From Clostridiales bacterium UBA1742 (GTDB taxonomy: Bacteria; Bacillota; Clostridia; TANB77; CAG-508): a DNA stretch of 39,960 bases. The stretch lies in the NCBI GenBank assembly GCA_002314935.1, contig DCHW01000018.1, forward strand, positions 1 to 39,960, in the 5' to 3' direction. Position numbers and translations under genes: made by a program. The notes under the pieces are model-generated. The model searched no databases, had not been told where the DNA came from, and saw nothing but the letters and a program-made list of their open reading frames with translations. Of this stretch, positions 1 to 8,706 are shown in pieces (within the stretch, counting starts at the first letter, position 1; the number at the start of each line of letters is the position of its first letter).

Positions 1-47
1 ATATCTATTTTAAACCTATATTTATGGAATAGAAAGGAGAAAATATA

Positions 48-323
48 ATGAAAGCTGTAAAAATTAAAATGAAACCAGGTTGTGGTTCTTCTAATAATCT
101 ATTAGAAATCGACCAAATATACTTAGAAGGATATCAAGAAAATGGATATTATTATAAATCTGCAATTTATGATTTTCTAAAAAATAATCCCAACAGTATC
201 CAAGTAAATATACACCCTTATCCTAATTTGCAACCTGTTGTAAGCACAAATGGAGAGAAGTATGTACGATCTGAGCCCAACTATACAGGAAAAGATAATT
301 TGCTATGTCTACCTAGAGAATAA
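48..323 (+). CDS. DUF3892-like small protein
   Basis: A 91-residue protein with no signal peptide or membrane segment. Its C-terminal half carries the pattern GEKYVRSEPNYTGKDNLLCLP, which matches my memory of the DUF3892 family, whose members end in a KYLRT-x-P-x-x-T-x-x-DNLL-x-LP motif. The family has no established function that I know of. The start is supported by an AAAGGAGA ribosome site about 8 bases upstream. The gene stands alone on the plus strand and is followed at once by a hairpin terminator. Codon 70 is CGA at the family's conserved arginine, so CGA is read normally as Arg here. This matters for the CGG observation elsewhere in the window. Confidence 0.72.
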   Translation: MKAVKIKMKPGCGSSNNLLEIDQIYLEGYQENGYYYKSAIYDFLKNNPNSIQVNIHPYPNLQPVVSTNGEKYVRSEPNYTGKDNLLCLPRE

Positions 324-330
324 TTAAACG

Positions 331-360
331 AAATAGATATCATATCGATATCTATTTTTT
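331..360 (+). terminator. Rho-independent terminator of the DUF3892-like gene
   Basis: An 11-bp perfect stem (AAATAGATATC with GATATCTATTT) around a 5-base loop is followed by a run of T. It lies 7 bases after the preceding stop codon. The stem is AT-rich, as usual for this genome. Confidence 0.75.
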
Positions 361-376
361 ATATTAATAATTATAT

Positions 377-1141
377 TTATTCCCATATACTTTCAAATTC
401 TAATGGCACAATATCCTCATATAACAACACAAATTGTGAATTAATTTGCCTATAATCATGATAATGCCCAAAATACCATTTCTTAAATTCGCATTTTTCA
501 GATATTTCTTGTAAATAATCCGTTAATTCATCTTTCTTAAATGTTCCACCACTTAAAATAGCTTGTACACTTGTTGGACAACAATGTGATATAATATAAT
601 CAACTTTATAATCCACTTTTTCTAAATTCCTAATTCCATTTTTCATTTCTTCTTCTGTTGGCATTTCTAAATTCCACCAAGAAAAATCTTTAATTCTAAA
701 ATAAGCTCCTCTTTTTCTGTACTCATATATTTTCTCTTCTTCATCTAAATTAAGTATTCCATCTTGAATATCATGTGATCTAGCACCTCCAAAAGCAAAT
801 ATTTTCTTGTTATATATATCAAATATTTCTCCTCGCATTAAATGAAAAACAGAATCTCTTATTTTATGTACTTTTCCACCATGCCATTCTTCTACTGGAT
901 AATTATATAATCTTTCAAAATTTTCATGATTTCCATCGACAAACAAAGTTGTAAAATTTCTACTATTTAGCCAATCTAACCAGTATTTTTCATACATGCT
1001 TTCAGTAATATAATTCCATACTCCGCCAAAATCACCACATATTATTACATAATCTTCTTTTGTCATTTCAGTTTGTATTGGAAATTTTTCTTCAGTAAGT
1101 CTTGAAAAATCGCTATGGGTATCACCTGTAATATATATCAT
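377..1141 (-). CDS. Calcineurin-like metallophosphoesterase
   Basis: A 254-residue soluble phosphoesterase. The metal-binding signature blocks appear in order: GDTHSD near the N-terminus, GDFGG about residue 38, GNHEN about residue 72, a lone SHCCP histidine in the second half, and GHYHD near the C-terminus. This is the full set for a dinuclear metallophosphoesterase, so an active enzyme is likely; its substrate cannot be told from sequence. I place the start at the second Met (MIYITGD) because AGAGGT lies at good spacing before it. The Met 15 bases upstream would overlap the preceding gene and leave this ribosome site inside the coding sequence. It is the last gene of the minus-strand defence-like cluster. 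Related phosphoesterases occur both in housekeeping and in defence loci. Confidence 0.88.
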   Translation of the reverse strand: MIYITGDTHSDFSRLTEEKFPIQTEMTKEDYVIICGDFGGVWNYITESMYEKYWLDWLNSRNFTTLFVDGNHENFERLYNYPVEEWHGGKVHKIRDSVFHLMRGEIFDIYNKKIFAFGGARSHDIQDGILNLDEEEKIYEYRKRGAYFRIKDFSWWNLEMPTEEEMKNGIRNLEKVDYKVDYIISHCCPTSVQAILSGGTFKKDELTDYLQEISEKCEFKKWYFGHYHDYRQINSQFVLLYEDIVPLEFESIWE

Positions 1142-1152
1142 TTTTACCTCTT

Positions 1153-1791
1153 TCATTTTATCTTTATCAATTTTTTATAATTATTAATATTACACAATAA
1201 ATACATCTCTTTAAATTTAAAATTTATGCTTCTTAATTCATTCATCATATTATCTAACGTAGTATCACAAATATCTACATCATCATAAAAATGTTTCCAA
1301 TCTTGCATATAAACAATCAAAGTTATGGTATTATCATATGTTTTTTTATTATTCTTTCGTTCTGCCATATTAATAATTCTATCTTTCACATCCCTTAATG
1401 CATCATTCAAACTACCAATTTCTACTTCAGTGATTCCATACTCGTTCAATTGTTTTGCTTCAATATAGTCATTCTTTGAAATCAAAGGACATGTTATTTC
1501 AATTTTTTCAATTAACTCATTGTTTGAAAATATTTTACCATCATAATTTATCTCTTTCCCTTGTTGTATTTTTCCTAGCCAACTAAAATAAATATTTTCA
1601 TTATTTTTATACTTTAATTTTACATATTCTAATAATACAACATATTCTTCAAAAAAATATTTATATAATCCTTTTCTTAAACGTGCATGCTTTATTTTCA
1701 CAAAGCTCTTTTCTATTTCTTTCATTGTTTTATCATAAAATTTCTGATGATTTTTTATTTTCCTTTTTCTTTGCAAATCTGCCAATCTCAT
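1153..1791 (-). CDS. Hypothetical protein in defence-like cluster
   Basis: I do not recognise this 212-residue protein. It has a very basic N-terminus (MRLADLQRKRKIKNHQ), a lysine-rich helical first half, and a more structured second half with a hydrophobic strand (ITLIVYMQDW) flanked by acidic residues. No membrane segments are seen. I choose ATG 1791 rather than the in-frame GTG at 1800 because GGGAG sits 8 bases before the ATG but directly abuts the GTG. It is 11 bases upstream of the metallophosphoesterase start and probably co-transcribed with it, so the two may work together. The basic N-terminus could bind nucleic acid, but this is only a guess. Confidence 0.6.
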   Translation of the reverse strand: MRLADLQRKRKIKNHQKFYDKTMKEIEKSFVKIKHARLRKGLYKYFFEEYVVLLEYVKLKYKNNENIYFSWLGKIQQGKEINYDGKIFSNNELIEKIEITCPLISKNDYIEAKQLNEYGITEVEIGSLNDALRDVKDRIINMAERKNNKKTYDNTITLIVYMQDWKHFYDDVDICDTTLDNMMNELRSINFKFKEMYLLCNINNYKKLIKIK

Positions 1792-1886
1792 ATCGGACAC
1801 TCCCTATTTTAAATAATAATTTTAATATAAAATCATTTGCAAACCAACATAGAAATCACTTATTTTATAATTAATTCAAAATATTT

Positions 1887-2522
1887 CTAAAGTAACGGAT
1901 TACCTAATTCTATCTGATTCCAATATTTCTTTATCATACTTAAAACTAATTTACTAACTTGTTCAAAACTTCTTCCGTTAATAATCACTTGTTTTTTGAA
2001 CCTTTTATAATTAGTTGATAAATCAAATTCAATTATATAATTTTCCAAAGTTTGCATAGTAAATAAGCTTGCTGTATTAGAATAATGAATAAATCTACAA
2101 CAAAAATCATACAAATTTTTAAAGTTTGGAATGTCTTTATTGATTTCTTCTACAATAAATGTATCATATAACTTTTGTTTAGCCTTAAGTTTATATTCAA
2201 ATAATCTTTTTTGTTCTCTAAAAATTTCTTTATATATTTCTGATATATCCTTCCCTTCTTTATTTAAAAGAAACACTCCATATATAAAAATACAATTATC
2301 TATTTGCATTCTCATCAAAGAATTCAAAACCATTATATTATTACTACTAATTATTTTTTTATAAGCATCTATAACAGACATACTTCTTTGTAATAAAGTA
2401 TTAATCATTACAGTTTTTGTATGTAATTTAGGATCTTTATTTATACAATCTAAAAATGCTAATTTATATCCTTCTATGGTATTATTTAAATCTATAATAA
2501 TTTGTTTTTTTGTATCTTCCAT
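1887..2522 (-). CDS. Hypothetical all-helical protein, possibly DUF5677-like
   Basis: A 211-residue protein that looks entirely helical, without signal peptide. Two features recall DUF5677/HEPN-like proteins of defence and toxin loci: a central helix VLNSLMRMQIDNCIFIYG, and a later CCRFIHYSN segment where Arg and His are close together. The exact R-x4-6-H motif of HEPN nucleases is not present (the spacing here is R-x2-H), so catalytic activity cannot be claimed. It lies 23 bases after the nuclease-helicase gene on the same strand and probably belongs to the same transcript. Function unknown. Confidence 0.55.
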   Translation of the reverse strand: MEDTKKQIIIDLNNTIEGYKLAFLDCINKDPKLHTKTVMINTLLQRSMSVIDAYKKIISSNNIMVLNSLMRMQIDNCIFIYGVFLLNKEGKDISEIYKEIFREQKRLFEYKLKAKQKLYDTFIVEEINKDIPNFKNLYDFCCRFIHYSNTASLFTMQTLENYIIEFDLSTNYKRFKKQVIINGRSFEQVSKLVLSMIKKYWNQIELGNPLL

Positions 2523-2545
2523 TCATTTTTCCATTCTATATAACT

Positions 2546-4492
2546 TTACTTATATTCCTCCCCCTCTTCAGCAACCATTAAATTATCATTACCAAATAAC
2601 AAATATGCACTTCCATCACATCTAGCGATTCTATCTTTTAAATATTCAGCCAATTGTTTATCTTCACAATAAATGTAACAACCTTTTTGACCTCTTGTCA
2701 TCAATGTTCTATATGTATTCTTTATAATTTCATCTGCTAATTTTAATGCTTTTTCTGGATTTTCTTTATACATTTTCTTTATTCCTTTTAAAGAATTATC
2801 TGTACTTGCTCTTTTAGTAAAATCTGTAACTATTTTTCCATTTTCAAATCTTAAATCATTTCCAATAATTACACCTGCATAATCAAATTCTAATCCTTGT
2901 GAAGTATGTATACATCCTATTTCATTTACTGAATTTGAATCAATCGCCCATGTTGAACTATTTCCTAAATTCCAGCTCATTCCAAAATCATATTTAGGTA
3001 TTGTAATATCATATACATCAGATTTATTTTTACCATCTTTAATCCAATCCCAACAATATCCTGCAACAATTCTTGCTTTATTATTTATTTGATTCTTTTC
3101 AAATATTCTATCTCTTACTTCATTTGGTGTATCACAGATTTTAATATCATAATCTAAATCGAAACCATCACTATTAGCTGTTTTTCTAATATCTAAAACA
3201 TCATCTAGCCATGCAATATATCCATCAGAACCATTACATCTAAATTGAGACTCTAATTCCATTATTTCGTATTCTGCTCCTGCTTTACTAATAAATCCTT
3301 CAATTTCTTTAACTGTTCCTATATCTTTTAATGTAACTCTTTGTGACTCATCAATAAAGAATACTGAAAATTTAGAAGCATTTATTATTTCTTTAATTTG
3401 ATTTTCTCCTAGATTTTGAAACATTCCAGATTTTGCATTTAATCTATGTGCTTCATCAACAAGTAAAACATCAAATTCATTTGATGCAGCTTCAGTAAAT
3501 GCTCCTGAACCCATAAATAAATTATTAATTCTTGTTTTTTTGAAATCACCACTTAATTTGGTAGCATAAACATTTCTAGGTGCTGCATTTTTGGTTACAT
3601 ATGAACAAACCATGTTTTCATTTGTTAATCTAACTAATAGATTAACTGCAAGTACTGATTTTCCTGTACCTGGTCCACCTTTTACAACTAAAACCCTCTT
3701 TTGACCATCTTGATAAGATTTTCTTGCCATATCTAATGCTGTTTCATAAACCAACTTTTGATCATCTATCATTACAAATTCTTGGTTACCTTTTAACATG
3801 TTTGCTAATGCATCTTGCAATGATTTTGATGGCCTAATCTTTCCATTTTCAATCATATAAAGAGTTTCTTTATCATCACCATATTTTATATAATTATTGA
3901 TAAAATCTCTTAATTTCTCAACATCACCTTTTATAAATGCAGGTGCTTTTTCCAAATAATATTTATAATTATCTGATAATAATGTTGGTGGTGTTACTGT
4001 TAAATAATTATGAAGATATGCACATGGATGTAAGTCAATTTGCCTATCTTGTACAGTTTCATTATAATCTTCAATTGTTGTTGCATAAGACCAAGCTTGA
4101 TAAGATGGATGTGCAACTTCTCTTAAAGCATGTCCTGTAAAGGCTTGTACAATTCCATCTTTTTCATTTACAATATCAGCCTCTGTCCATTGTTTTAATT
4201 CAACTATAATTGCAGTATTTTTAGCTTGTCCATCTTTTCCAGTTATAATAAAATCAACTCTTTTAGAAGTGTTTGGAATTTTAAATTCAATAGCAATTCC
4301 AACATTTCCAGGTATTCTATTATCAATTAAAACTTTCATCATATATTGCATAGAATTATTCCATGCTTTTCTTTCAGATTCAGAAGTATGATATCCCATT
4401 TTCTCATAGAATTTTCTATCAATATTCTCTTCTATTCTATCTTGTACAACATCTTCTACAAATAATTGCTTTGTTGCTTCATATACTATCAT
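2546..4492 (-). CDS. PD-(D/E)XK nuclease-DUF2075 helicase fusion
   Basis: A 648-residue protein. Residues 1-130 form a PD-(D/E)XK-type restriction nuclease fold: a helix with conserved charged residues, then GIAIEFKIPNTSKRVDFII, then an IIVELKQW strand that gives the D...ExK catalytic set. After a linker comes a superfamily-1 type ATPase/helicase of the DUF2075 (Schlafen-like helicase) group, with Walker A VVKGGPGTGKSVLAVNLL, Walker B VLLVDEAHRL, a second acidic strand FFIDESQRV, a QFRCNGSDGYIAWL block, CIHTSQGLEFDYAGVIIG and TLMTRGQKGCYIYCED near the end. Proteins with this architecture occur in phage-defence islands and are thought to act on DNA or RNA; the target is unknown. It lies between a MazG-like protein and an unknown helical protein on one strand, next to a restriction-modification pair. 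The start follows a G-rich ribosome site (GGGGG). Confidence 0.88.
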   Translation of the reverse strand: MIVYEATKQLFVEDVVQDRIEENIDRKFYEKMGYHTSESERKAWNNSMQYMMKVLIDNRIPGNVGIAIEFKIPNTSKRVDFIITGKDGQAKNTAIIVELKQWTEADIVNEKDGIVQAFTGHALREVAHPSYQAWSYATTIEDYNETVQDRQIDLHPCAYLHNYLTVTPPTLLSDNYKYYLEKAPAFIKGDVEKLRDFINNYIKYGDDKETLYMIENGKIRPSKSLQDALANMLKGNQEFVMIDDQKLVYETALDMARKSYQDGQKRVLVVKGGPGTGKSVLAVNLLVRLTNENMVCSYVTKNAAPRNVYATKLSGDFKKTRINNLFMGSGAFTEAASNEFDVLLVDEAHRLNAKSGMFQNLGENQIKEIINASKFSVFFIDESQRVTLKDIGTVKEIEGFISKAGAEYEIMELESQFRCNGSDGYIAWLDDVLDIRKTANSDGFDLDYDIKICDTPNEVRDRIFEKNQINNKARIVAGYCWDWIKDGKNKSDVYDITIPKYDFGMSWNLGNSSTWAIDSNSVNEIGCIHTSQGLEFDYAGVIIGNDLRFENGKIVTDFTKRASTDNSLKGIKKMYKENPEKALKLADEIIKNTYRTLMTRGQKGCYIYCEDKQLAEYLKDRIARCDGSAYLLFGNDNLMVAEEGEEYK

Positions 4493-4517
4493 AATAATTT
4501 GCCCCCATTAATTATTG

Positions 4518-4832
4518 CTATAATTTATTATATTTCGTGCTAATTCCTTTTGCTTTTTCTACTGGATATTTTTTAGATGAAATATCAATTTTATCTAAAA
4601 CTATTTGCTTTGGATCTACTCCTATTTGATGGCACAAAAGAATGCAATAATTCATAACATCAGCTATTTCATATTTAAGTTCATCTTTATTATAATTACT
4701 ATTCCATTGAAAACATTCTAATAATTCCCCCGCTTCAATTGAGATTGATTTTGCTAAATTCTCTGGTGTATTAAATTGTAACCAATCTCTATCTTCCGCA
4801 AATTTTACTATTTTTTCTTCTAATTCTTTCAT
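4518..4832 (-). CDS. MazG-like nucleotide pyrophosphohydrolase
   Basis: A 104-residue, all-alpha NTP pyrophosphohydrolase of the MazG / RS21-C6 (dCTPase-like) type. The magnesium-binding residues are visible: IEAGELLECFQW (ExxE) and, one helix later, YEIADVMNYCILL (ExxD). These enzymes hydrolyse (d)NTPs to (d)NMP and pyrophosphate, typically modified or non-canonical ones. Single-domain versions are common near phage-defence genes, where they may alter nucleotide pools, and the neighbours here (restriction endonuclease upstream, nuclease-helicase downstream) fit that. AGGAG precedes the start. A hairpin terminator separates it from the endonuclease gene, so it may have its own promoter or depend on readthrough. 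Confidence 0.86.
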   Translation of the reverse strand: MKELEEKIVKFAEDRDWLQFNTPENLAKSISIEAGELLECFQWNSNYNKDELKYEIADVMNYCILLCHQIGVDPKQIVLDKIDISSKKYPVEKAKGISTKYNKL

Positions 4833-4847
4833 ATTCTAATACTCCTA

Positions 4848-4877
4848 TAAAAAAAGAGTTCTAAATAGAACTCTTTT
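4848..4877 (-). terminator. Rho-independent terminator after the HNH endonuclease gene
   Basis: Read on the minus strand, a 10-bp perfect stem (AAAAGAGTTC with GAACTCTTTT) and 6-base loop is followed by a T tract. It overlaps the stop codon of the endonuclease gene and precedes the MazG-like gene by about 20 bases. Confidence 0.8.
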
Positions 4878-5847
4878 ATTGCTTAAACACATTTTCTCTA
4901 TGATATTTTAGATATTCTATTCTTTTATCATCTAATTGCAATTTTGATAATAACATACCTGTATATATATTTAATCTTTTTTGATTCATTGGAGATAACC
5001 ATGGTGAAACAATTAATCTCTTTTCATTATCAAAAGTTATAAATCCTCTATCGAACAATTTATCATAAGTAGGAGTAAGCATAAATCCATTTTTAGGATC
5101 TATCTTTTCATTAGTATCAGATTTAGCCCATGGTTTTATATGAGAAGCAATTAATAATCTCTCATCATTTACCATAGTAAATGGACAAAACGGACATTCC
5201 TCTAATAACTTATTTCTATATTCACCTTGCCCAATTCTAGCTCTTATAATAGTATCTTTTTTTCTTTCTGATATACTTGTATCTTGTTCAATTATTCCTT
5301 CTTGTTCTTTTTCTTCTGGCATTTGATATCCAATTATATCAGGTTTATAGTCTATAAAAATTCTAAAATAATATTTAACATTTTTATTTTGATCTTTTAA
5401 TTTTAACACAGATAAATATGATATATTTGGCAATGCAATTATTCTCATAAACGTCCAATATTTTGATTCAGCATTTACATACACTCTAGGAGGAGCAACA
5501 TCTACCCTATATAAATCAAATTCTAACATTTCTTCTTCAAAATCATTTATTTTATTAATATATTCTAAGTATCTTTCCTTCATATCAATACTTTTTATAT
5601 AATTTTGTTGAGGTGTTTCATACTCCTGCTTGGCATCATCTAAAAATAATTTAAAATCTTTTTTACAAAAGAAACAACTTATATTAAAATCTCCAAAAAA
5701 ATCATATAATTTTTCACTTTGATTGCCCACATACAGTTTAGCTTCACCATGTCCTGAACCAATCTTATTTTCCTTTATAAATGAATCAGCCAAAGTAATA
5801 TATTCTAATGTATCTATTATTTCATATTCTTTTCCATTTATTTTCAT
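4876..5847 (-). CDS. HNH restriction endonuclease
   Basis: A 323-residue protein whose last 130 residues form an HNH nuclease domain of the HNH_2 type: RIGQGEYRNKLLEECPFCPF gives a structural Cys pair, LLIASHIKPWAKS the catalytic ASHIxPW histidine, then NGFMLTPTYDKLFDRGFITF with the Asn and the second metal-site residues. The N-terminal 200 residues are unfamiliar and probably hold DNA recognition. It starts one base after the stop codon of the C5 methylase, with AGGAGG inside the end of the methylase gene, so the two are translationally coupled and form a likely type II restriction-modification pair. The in-frame upstream ATG (5874) has no comparable ribosome site. The recognition sequence cannot be told from the protein. 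Confidence 0.87.
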   Translation of the reverse strand: MKINGKEYEIIDTLEYITLADSFIKENKIGSGHGEAKLYVGNQSEKLYDFFGDFNISCFFCKKDFKLFLDDAKQEYETPQQNYIKSIDMKERYLEYINKINDFEEEMLEFDLYRVDVAPPRVYVNAESKYWTFMRIIALPNISYLSVLKLKDQNKNVKYYFRIFIDYKPDIIGYQMPEEKEQEGIIEQDTSISERKKDTIIRARIGQGEYRNKLLEECPFCPFTMVNDERLLIASHIKPWAKSDTNEKIDPKNGFMLTPTYDKLFDRGFITFDNEKRLIVSPWLSPMNQKRLNIYTGMLLSKLQLDDKRIEYLKYHRENVFKQ

Positions 5848-5848
5848 A

Positions 5849-7621
5849 TTAAGTTTCCTCCTGATCAAAATCATAACATTTTAAAATTTCTGTCATAATT
5901 GCAATTAAAACATCTACAACAATTGAATTTCCTGCTTGCTGGTACATTGATGTGTCAGAAACTTCAATTTTAAAACTGTCACAAAATCCCATTAATCTTA
6001 AGCATTCCCTAGGTGTTAATTTTCTAATTCGCCCTTCAGTTGTAACATAATTATCAACACCAGCCCTATGCATTTTATGCATAGTAGTCAACAATGGTCT
6101 TGCAATTTCCAAGTCAATTTCAGGTCTTGAATAAAATCCCTTTGTTCCTGTAGCTAATACATATTTTTTAACTTTTTCTGATAAAAAATACTTTTCCAAA
6201 TCCTGCATCGTTTTTTCCATATCTTTATTTTCTTCCACAAAAACGAAATCTCCATGCCAATTAAACTGTTGATTCTTTTTTTGACATAATGAAACTTCTC
6301 CATCAATTTGAGTATATCTTTTATTTAAATTTTCTTCATCAGTTACAAATGCAACACCTTTTTTGGGTAAATAATATTTTCCTGAAACATTATCCAATAA
6401 AAAATCTTGCATTTTTTTGTCTAATCCAACTGGTTCAGGGAATTTAAATCCTTTTTTCATATCTTTAACAATATCATTTCTGAAACCAACAACAAAAATT
6501 CTTTCTCTATTTTGAGGTATACCAAAATCTTTAGCATTTAATACAGTTTGTTTCCATGTATAATCTAAATCTGTAAAAACCTTTTGCATTGTTTCCCAAG
6601 TTCTGCCATCATCATTGCTTAAAACAGCCTTAACATTTTCATAAATAAATACTTTGGGTTTGATTTCTGATACTAATCTTGCATATTCATAAAAAAGAGT
6701 TCCTCTTGTATCTTCTAACCCTCTTTGTTTTCCAACCAAACTAAATGACTGACATGGACTTCCTCCAACAAATAAATCAACTTTGTTTTTATATTGTTTT
6801 CCATCCAAAAAAGAAACATTCCAATGAAAATCTTCTTCATTAATTTTATAATTAGCCATATAACTTTGTTTAACTTTATTTTGACTTTCTTTCCCTTTAT
6901 ATAAGTTATCAACATATTTCTTTTTATCAGAATAATTTTTCATATTTTCTAATTCTTTATGAATTTTTTGAGTATTAATTCTTTCATGTAACATACCTAA
7001 ATATTCACAAACTTCTTTAACATCTTTTTGTATTTTTTTAAAATCGTTTTTTTCAGAAATACTACTAATAAATTTTATATTTTCTAGTACAACTTCCCAT
7101 TCTAAATTATCACTAGATTTTATTTTAGATTTATCCAATTTTTTTAAATCATTATCTTTTGAAAAATCGTTTAAAATTTTTAAAGTAATTTTAATTTGTT
7201 CAAAAATTAAATTTTCATCATTTAAATCTAAACATTCCATTGTACTTTTCAAACATTCATATTCTTTTATTTTTGTTTTCTTAGTTTCTGAATTCATTGA
7301 TTTTTTAAGAATTTCTTTCAAATTTATATCTAATTTTTCAAATTGAATTTCACTAATTATTTTCTTTGCTTTTTTTAATTTATTTTCACATTGTTTTAAC
7401 TGTTTACTAAATTCATCTTCTTTTTTAGCATTATTTTCAACAATTTTTTTTAAACTATTTATTTCATCTTCTATTTCATTTATATTATCATCTATTTTCT
7501 TAGAAAGAATATCTACATCACCATTGTCACATGCAAAAACGATTTTATGTTCTAACCCCATTCTATCTAAAGCATGTTCTATAGCTCCTATTCCACTAAA
7601 AACTGTAGCTAATTTTATCAT
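5849..7621 (-). CDS. DNA (cytosine-5) methyltransferase with long coiled-coil insertion
   Basis: A 590-residue C5 cytosine methylase. Motifs are seen in order: motif I ATVFSGIGAIEHAL (residues 5-18), the motif II region VFACDN, motif IV GGSPCQSF with catalytic Cys at about 290, motif VI FIYENVKAV at about 326-334, motif VIII IPQNRERIF, motif IX RKLTPRECLRLMGF and motif X QQAGNSIVV. Between the motif II region and motif IV lies an insert of roughly 200 residues that is highly charged, lysine/glutamate rich and predicted by eye to be coiled coil. In most family members the catalytic Cys is near residue 75-80. The insert may dimerise the enzyme or contact the endonuclease encoded directly downstream; both ideas are inference. 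The methylase comes first in the operon, a common order for letting modification precede cutting. AGAGGA precedes the start. Confidence 0.93.
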   Translation of the reverse strand: MIKLATVFSGIGAIEHALDRMGLEHKIVFACDNGDVDILSKKIDDNINEIEDEINSLKKIVENNAKKEDEFSKQLKQCENKLKKAKKIISEIQFEKLDINLKEILKKSMNSETKKTKIKEYECLKSTMECLDLNDENLIFEQIKITLKILNDFSKDNDLKKLDKSKIKSSDNLEWEVVLENIKFISSISEKNDFKKIQKDVKEVCEYLGMLHERINTQKIHKELENMKNYSDKKKYVDNLYKGKESQNKVKQSYMANYKINEEDFHWNVSFLDGKQYKNKVDLFVGGSPCQSFSLVGKQRGLEDTRGTLFYEYARLVSEIKPKVFIYENVKAVLSNDDGRTWETMQKVFTDLDYTWKQTVLNAKDFGIPQNRERIFVVGFRNDIVKDMKKGFKFPEPVGLDKKMQDFLLDNVSGKYYLPKKGVAFVTDEENLNKRYTQIDGEVSLCQKKNQQFNWHGDFVFVEENKDMEKTMQDLEKYFLSEKVKKYVLATGTKGFYSRPEIDLEIARPLLTTMHKMHRAGVDNYVTTEGRIRKLTPRECLRLMGFCDSFKIEVSDTSMYQQAGNSIVVDVLIAIMTEILKCYDFDQEET

Positions 7622-7764
7622 TTTATCCTCTTCTCTTTCTTACTTTTACAAAACTTCTATAATATCTTATATCATATTTTTTAAAATTTTTCCATAAATA
7701 GATAATTATTTTTTATATATTTTTTAACATTTCACTTTCCTATTATCCCCTCCTTCCCCACTCG

Positions 7765-7823
7765 TAGAGCAAGAATAGATGTCTGACAGACATCCTTATA
7801 CAGCTTGAAAGCAGAGCTTTCAA
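7765..7823 (-). other. Paired-hairpin element, copy A (structured RNA or DNA site)
   Basis: Read on the minus strand, two hairpins stand 10 bases apart: TTGAAAGC-TCT-GCTTTCAA (7823-7805), then GATGTC-TGTCA-GACATC (7794-7778), followed by CTATTCTTGCT. The same arrangement recurs on the plus strand at 11005-11061 with base-pair-preserving changes in both stems and the same 10-base spacing. It directly follows the terminator of the RepA-like gene. I know no named RNA family with this shape. It could be a non-coding RNA, an origin or transfer site, or a recombination site of the mobile region. Confidence 0.6.
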
Positions 7824-7830
7824 CAGGTAT

Positions 7831-7876
7831 GACAAAAGAGTTATTTGTCTGACTTTTGTCCTACAAATAACTCTTT
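7831..7876 (-). terminator. Terminator of the RepA-like gene
   Basis: On the minus strand, a 14-bp perfect stem (AAAGAGTTATTTGT with ACAAATAACTCTTT) encloses a 14-base loop and is followed by TTTTGTC. It begins 13 bases after the RepA-like stop codon. The short T run is weaker than usual. Confidence 0.6.
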
Positions 7877-7889
7877 CAATTAGTAATTA

Positions 7890-8585
7890 TTACGAATTCA
7901 CTTTTTGTGATGCTATTTTATAAATTTCATCTGCTAATATGCTACATTTCGCACTACATTCTTTAGATTTTTTAGTTTCTCTTAAAGCTTTATCTAATAT
8001 TTCTTCATCTAGTGATTCTATTACTTCTTCATAATCGTCTTCAAAATCTTTATTTAACATCCAAGCAATTGCCATTTTTATCATTTTCATATCCTTTTGT
8101 GAATATAGATTTGAATCGATATTTTCTAATATTTTTCCTGTCTCAAAAAATGGGAATTCACCGTATTCTTCAATTATTGCTTCTTGCGAATCTCTAATCT
8201 CAAAATCTGTGAATTCCCTAGTATTAAACATTTCATTTAATTCTTTTTGATATTCAGGCTCTACACTATTAGTTTGCTCGAAATTTATTGTTTCATAATA
8301 TTTAATATATACTCTATTTGAAACATTGAATCCTTCCCACTCTTCTTCTATTAAATCTGCATCTATTAACTCTTTAAAAATTTTAGTTACCGTATTTGCA
8401 GATATCTCTAATTCGTTCATTAAGTATTTTCTTGCATCATATATGTACCATTTTCCTTTCTCATCTTTTTTTGTGTTAATACAATTTTCTATCATGTCTA
8501 CATATACGCCATATGCAACTTTTGATATTAAACTAAGATCATCATATTCTCTATTTTTAAATTTATACGTTTTATAGTATCGCAT
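7890..8585 (-). CDS. RepA_N-type replication initiator-like protein
   Basis: A 231-residue protein. The first 110 residues resemble the RepA_N initiator domain of Gram-positive plasmids and Tn1549-like elements: a KVAYGVYVDMIENC helix, KGKWYIYDARKYLMNELEIS, then a winged-helix segment NTVTKIFKELIDADLIEEEW ending in NRVYIKYYETI. The C-terminal half is acidic and helical, as in other members, which use a divergent C-terminal domain. Such proteins bind repeats in or near their own gene and start replication; in integrative elements they may act only after excision. AAGGAGGT precedes the start. An excisionase-like gene lies upstream on the same strand and an integrase lies 5 kb away, so it probably belongs to an integrative element or its remains. 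No iteron array is seen. Confidence 0.72.
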   Translation of the reverse strand: MRYYKTYKFKNREYDDLSLISKVAYGVYVDMIENCINTKKDEKGKWYIYDARKYLMNELEISANTVTKIFKELIDADLIEEEWEGFNVSNRVYIKYYETINFEQTNSVEPEYQKELNEMFNTREFTDFEIRDSQEAIIEEYGEFPFFETGKILENIDSNLYSQKDMKMIKMAIAWMLNKDFEDDYEEVIESLDEEILDKALRETKKSKECSAKCSILADEIYKIASQKVNS

Positions 8586-8706
8586 ATTTTACCTCCTTAT
8601 AATTTATTTTATTTTTATACAATCTTATATTTTGTTTGTTACACTTTAAAATATTTTCTCTCCCATATATTTTTTATTTTAAAGTCTTATCTTTTGTTCT
8701 CTTTTC

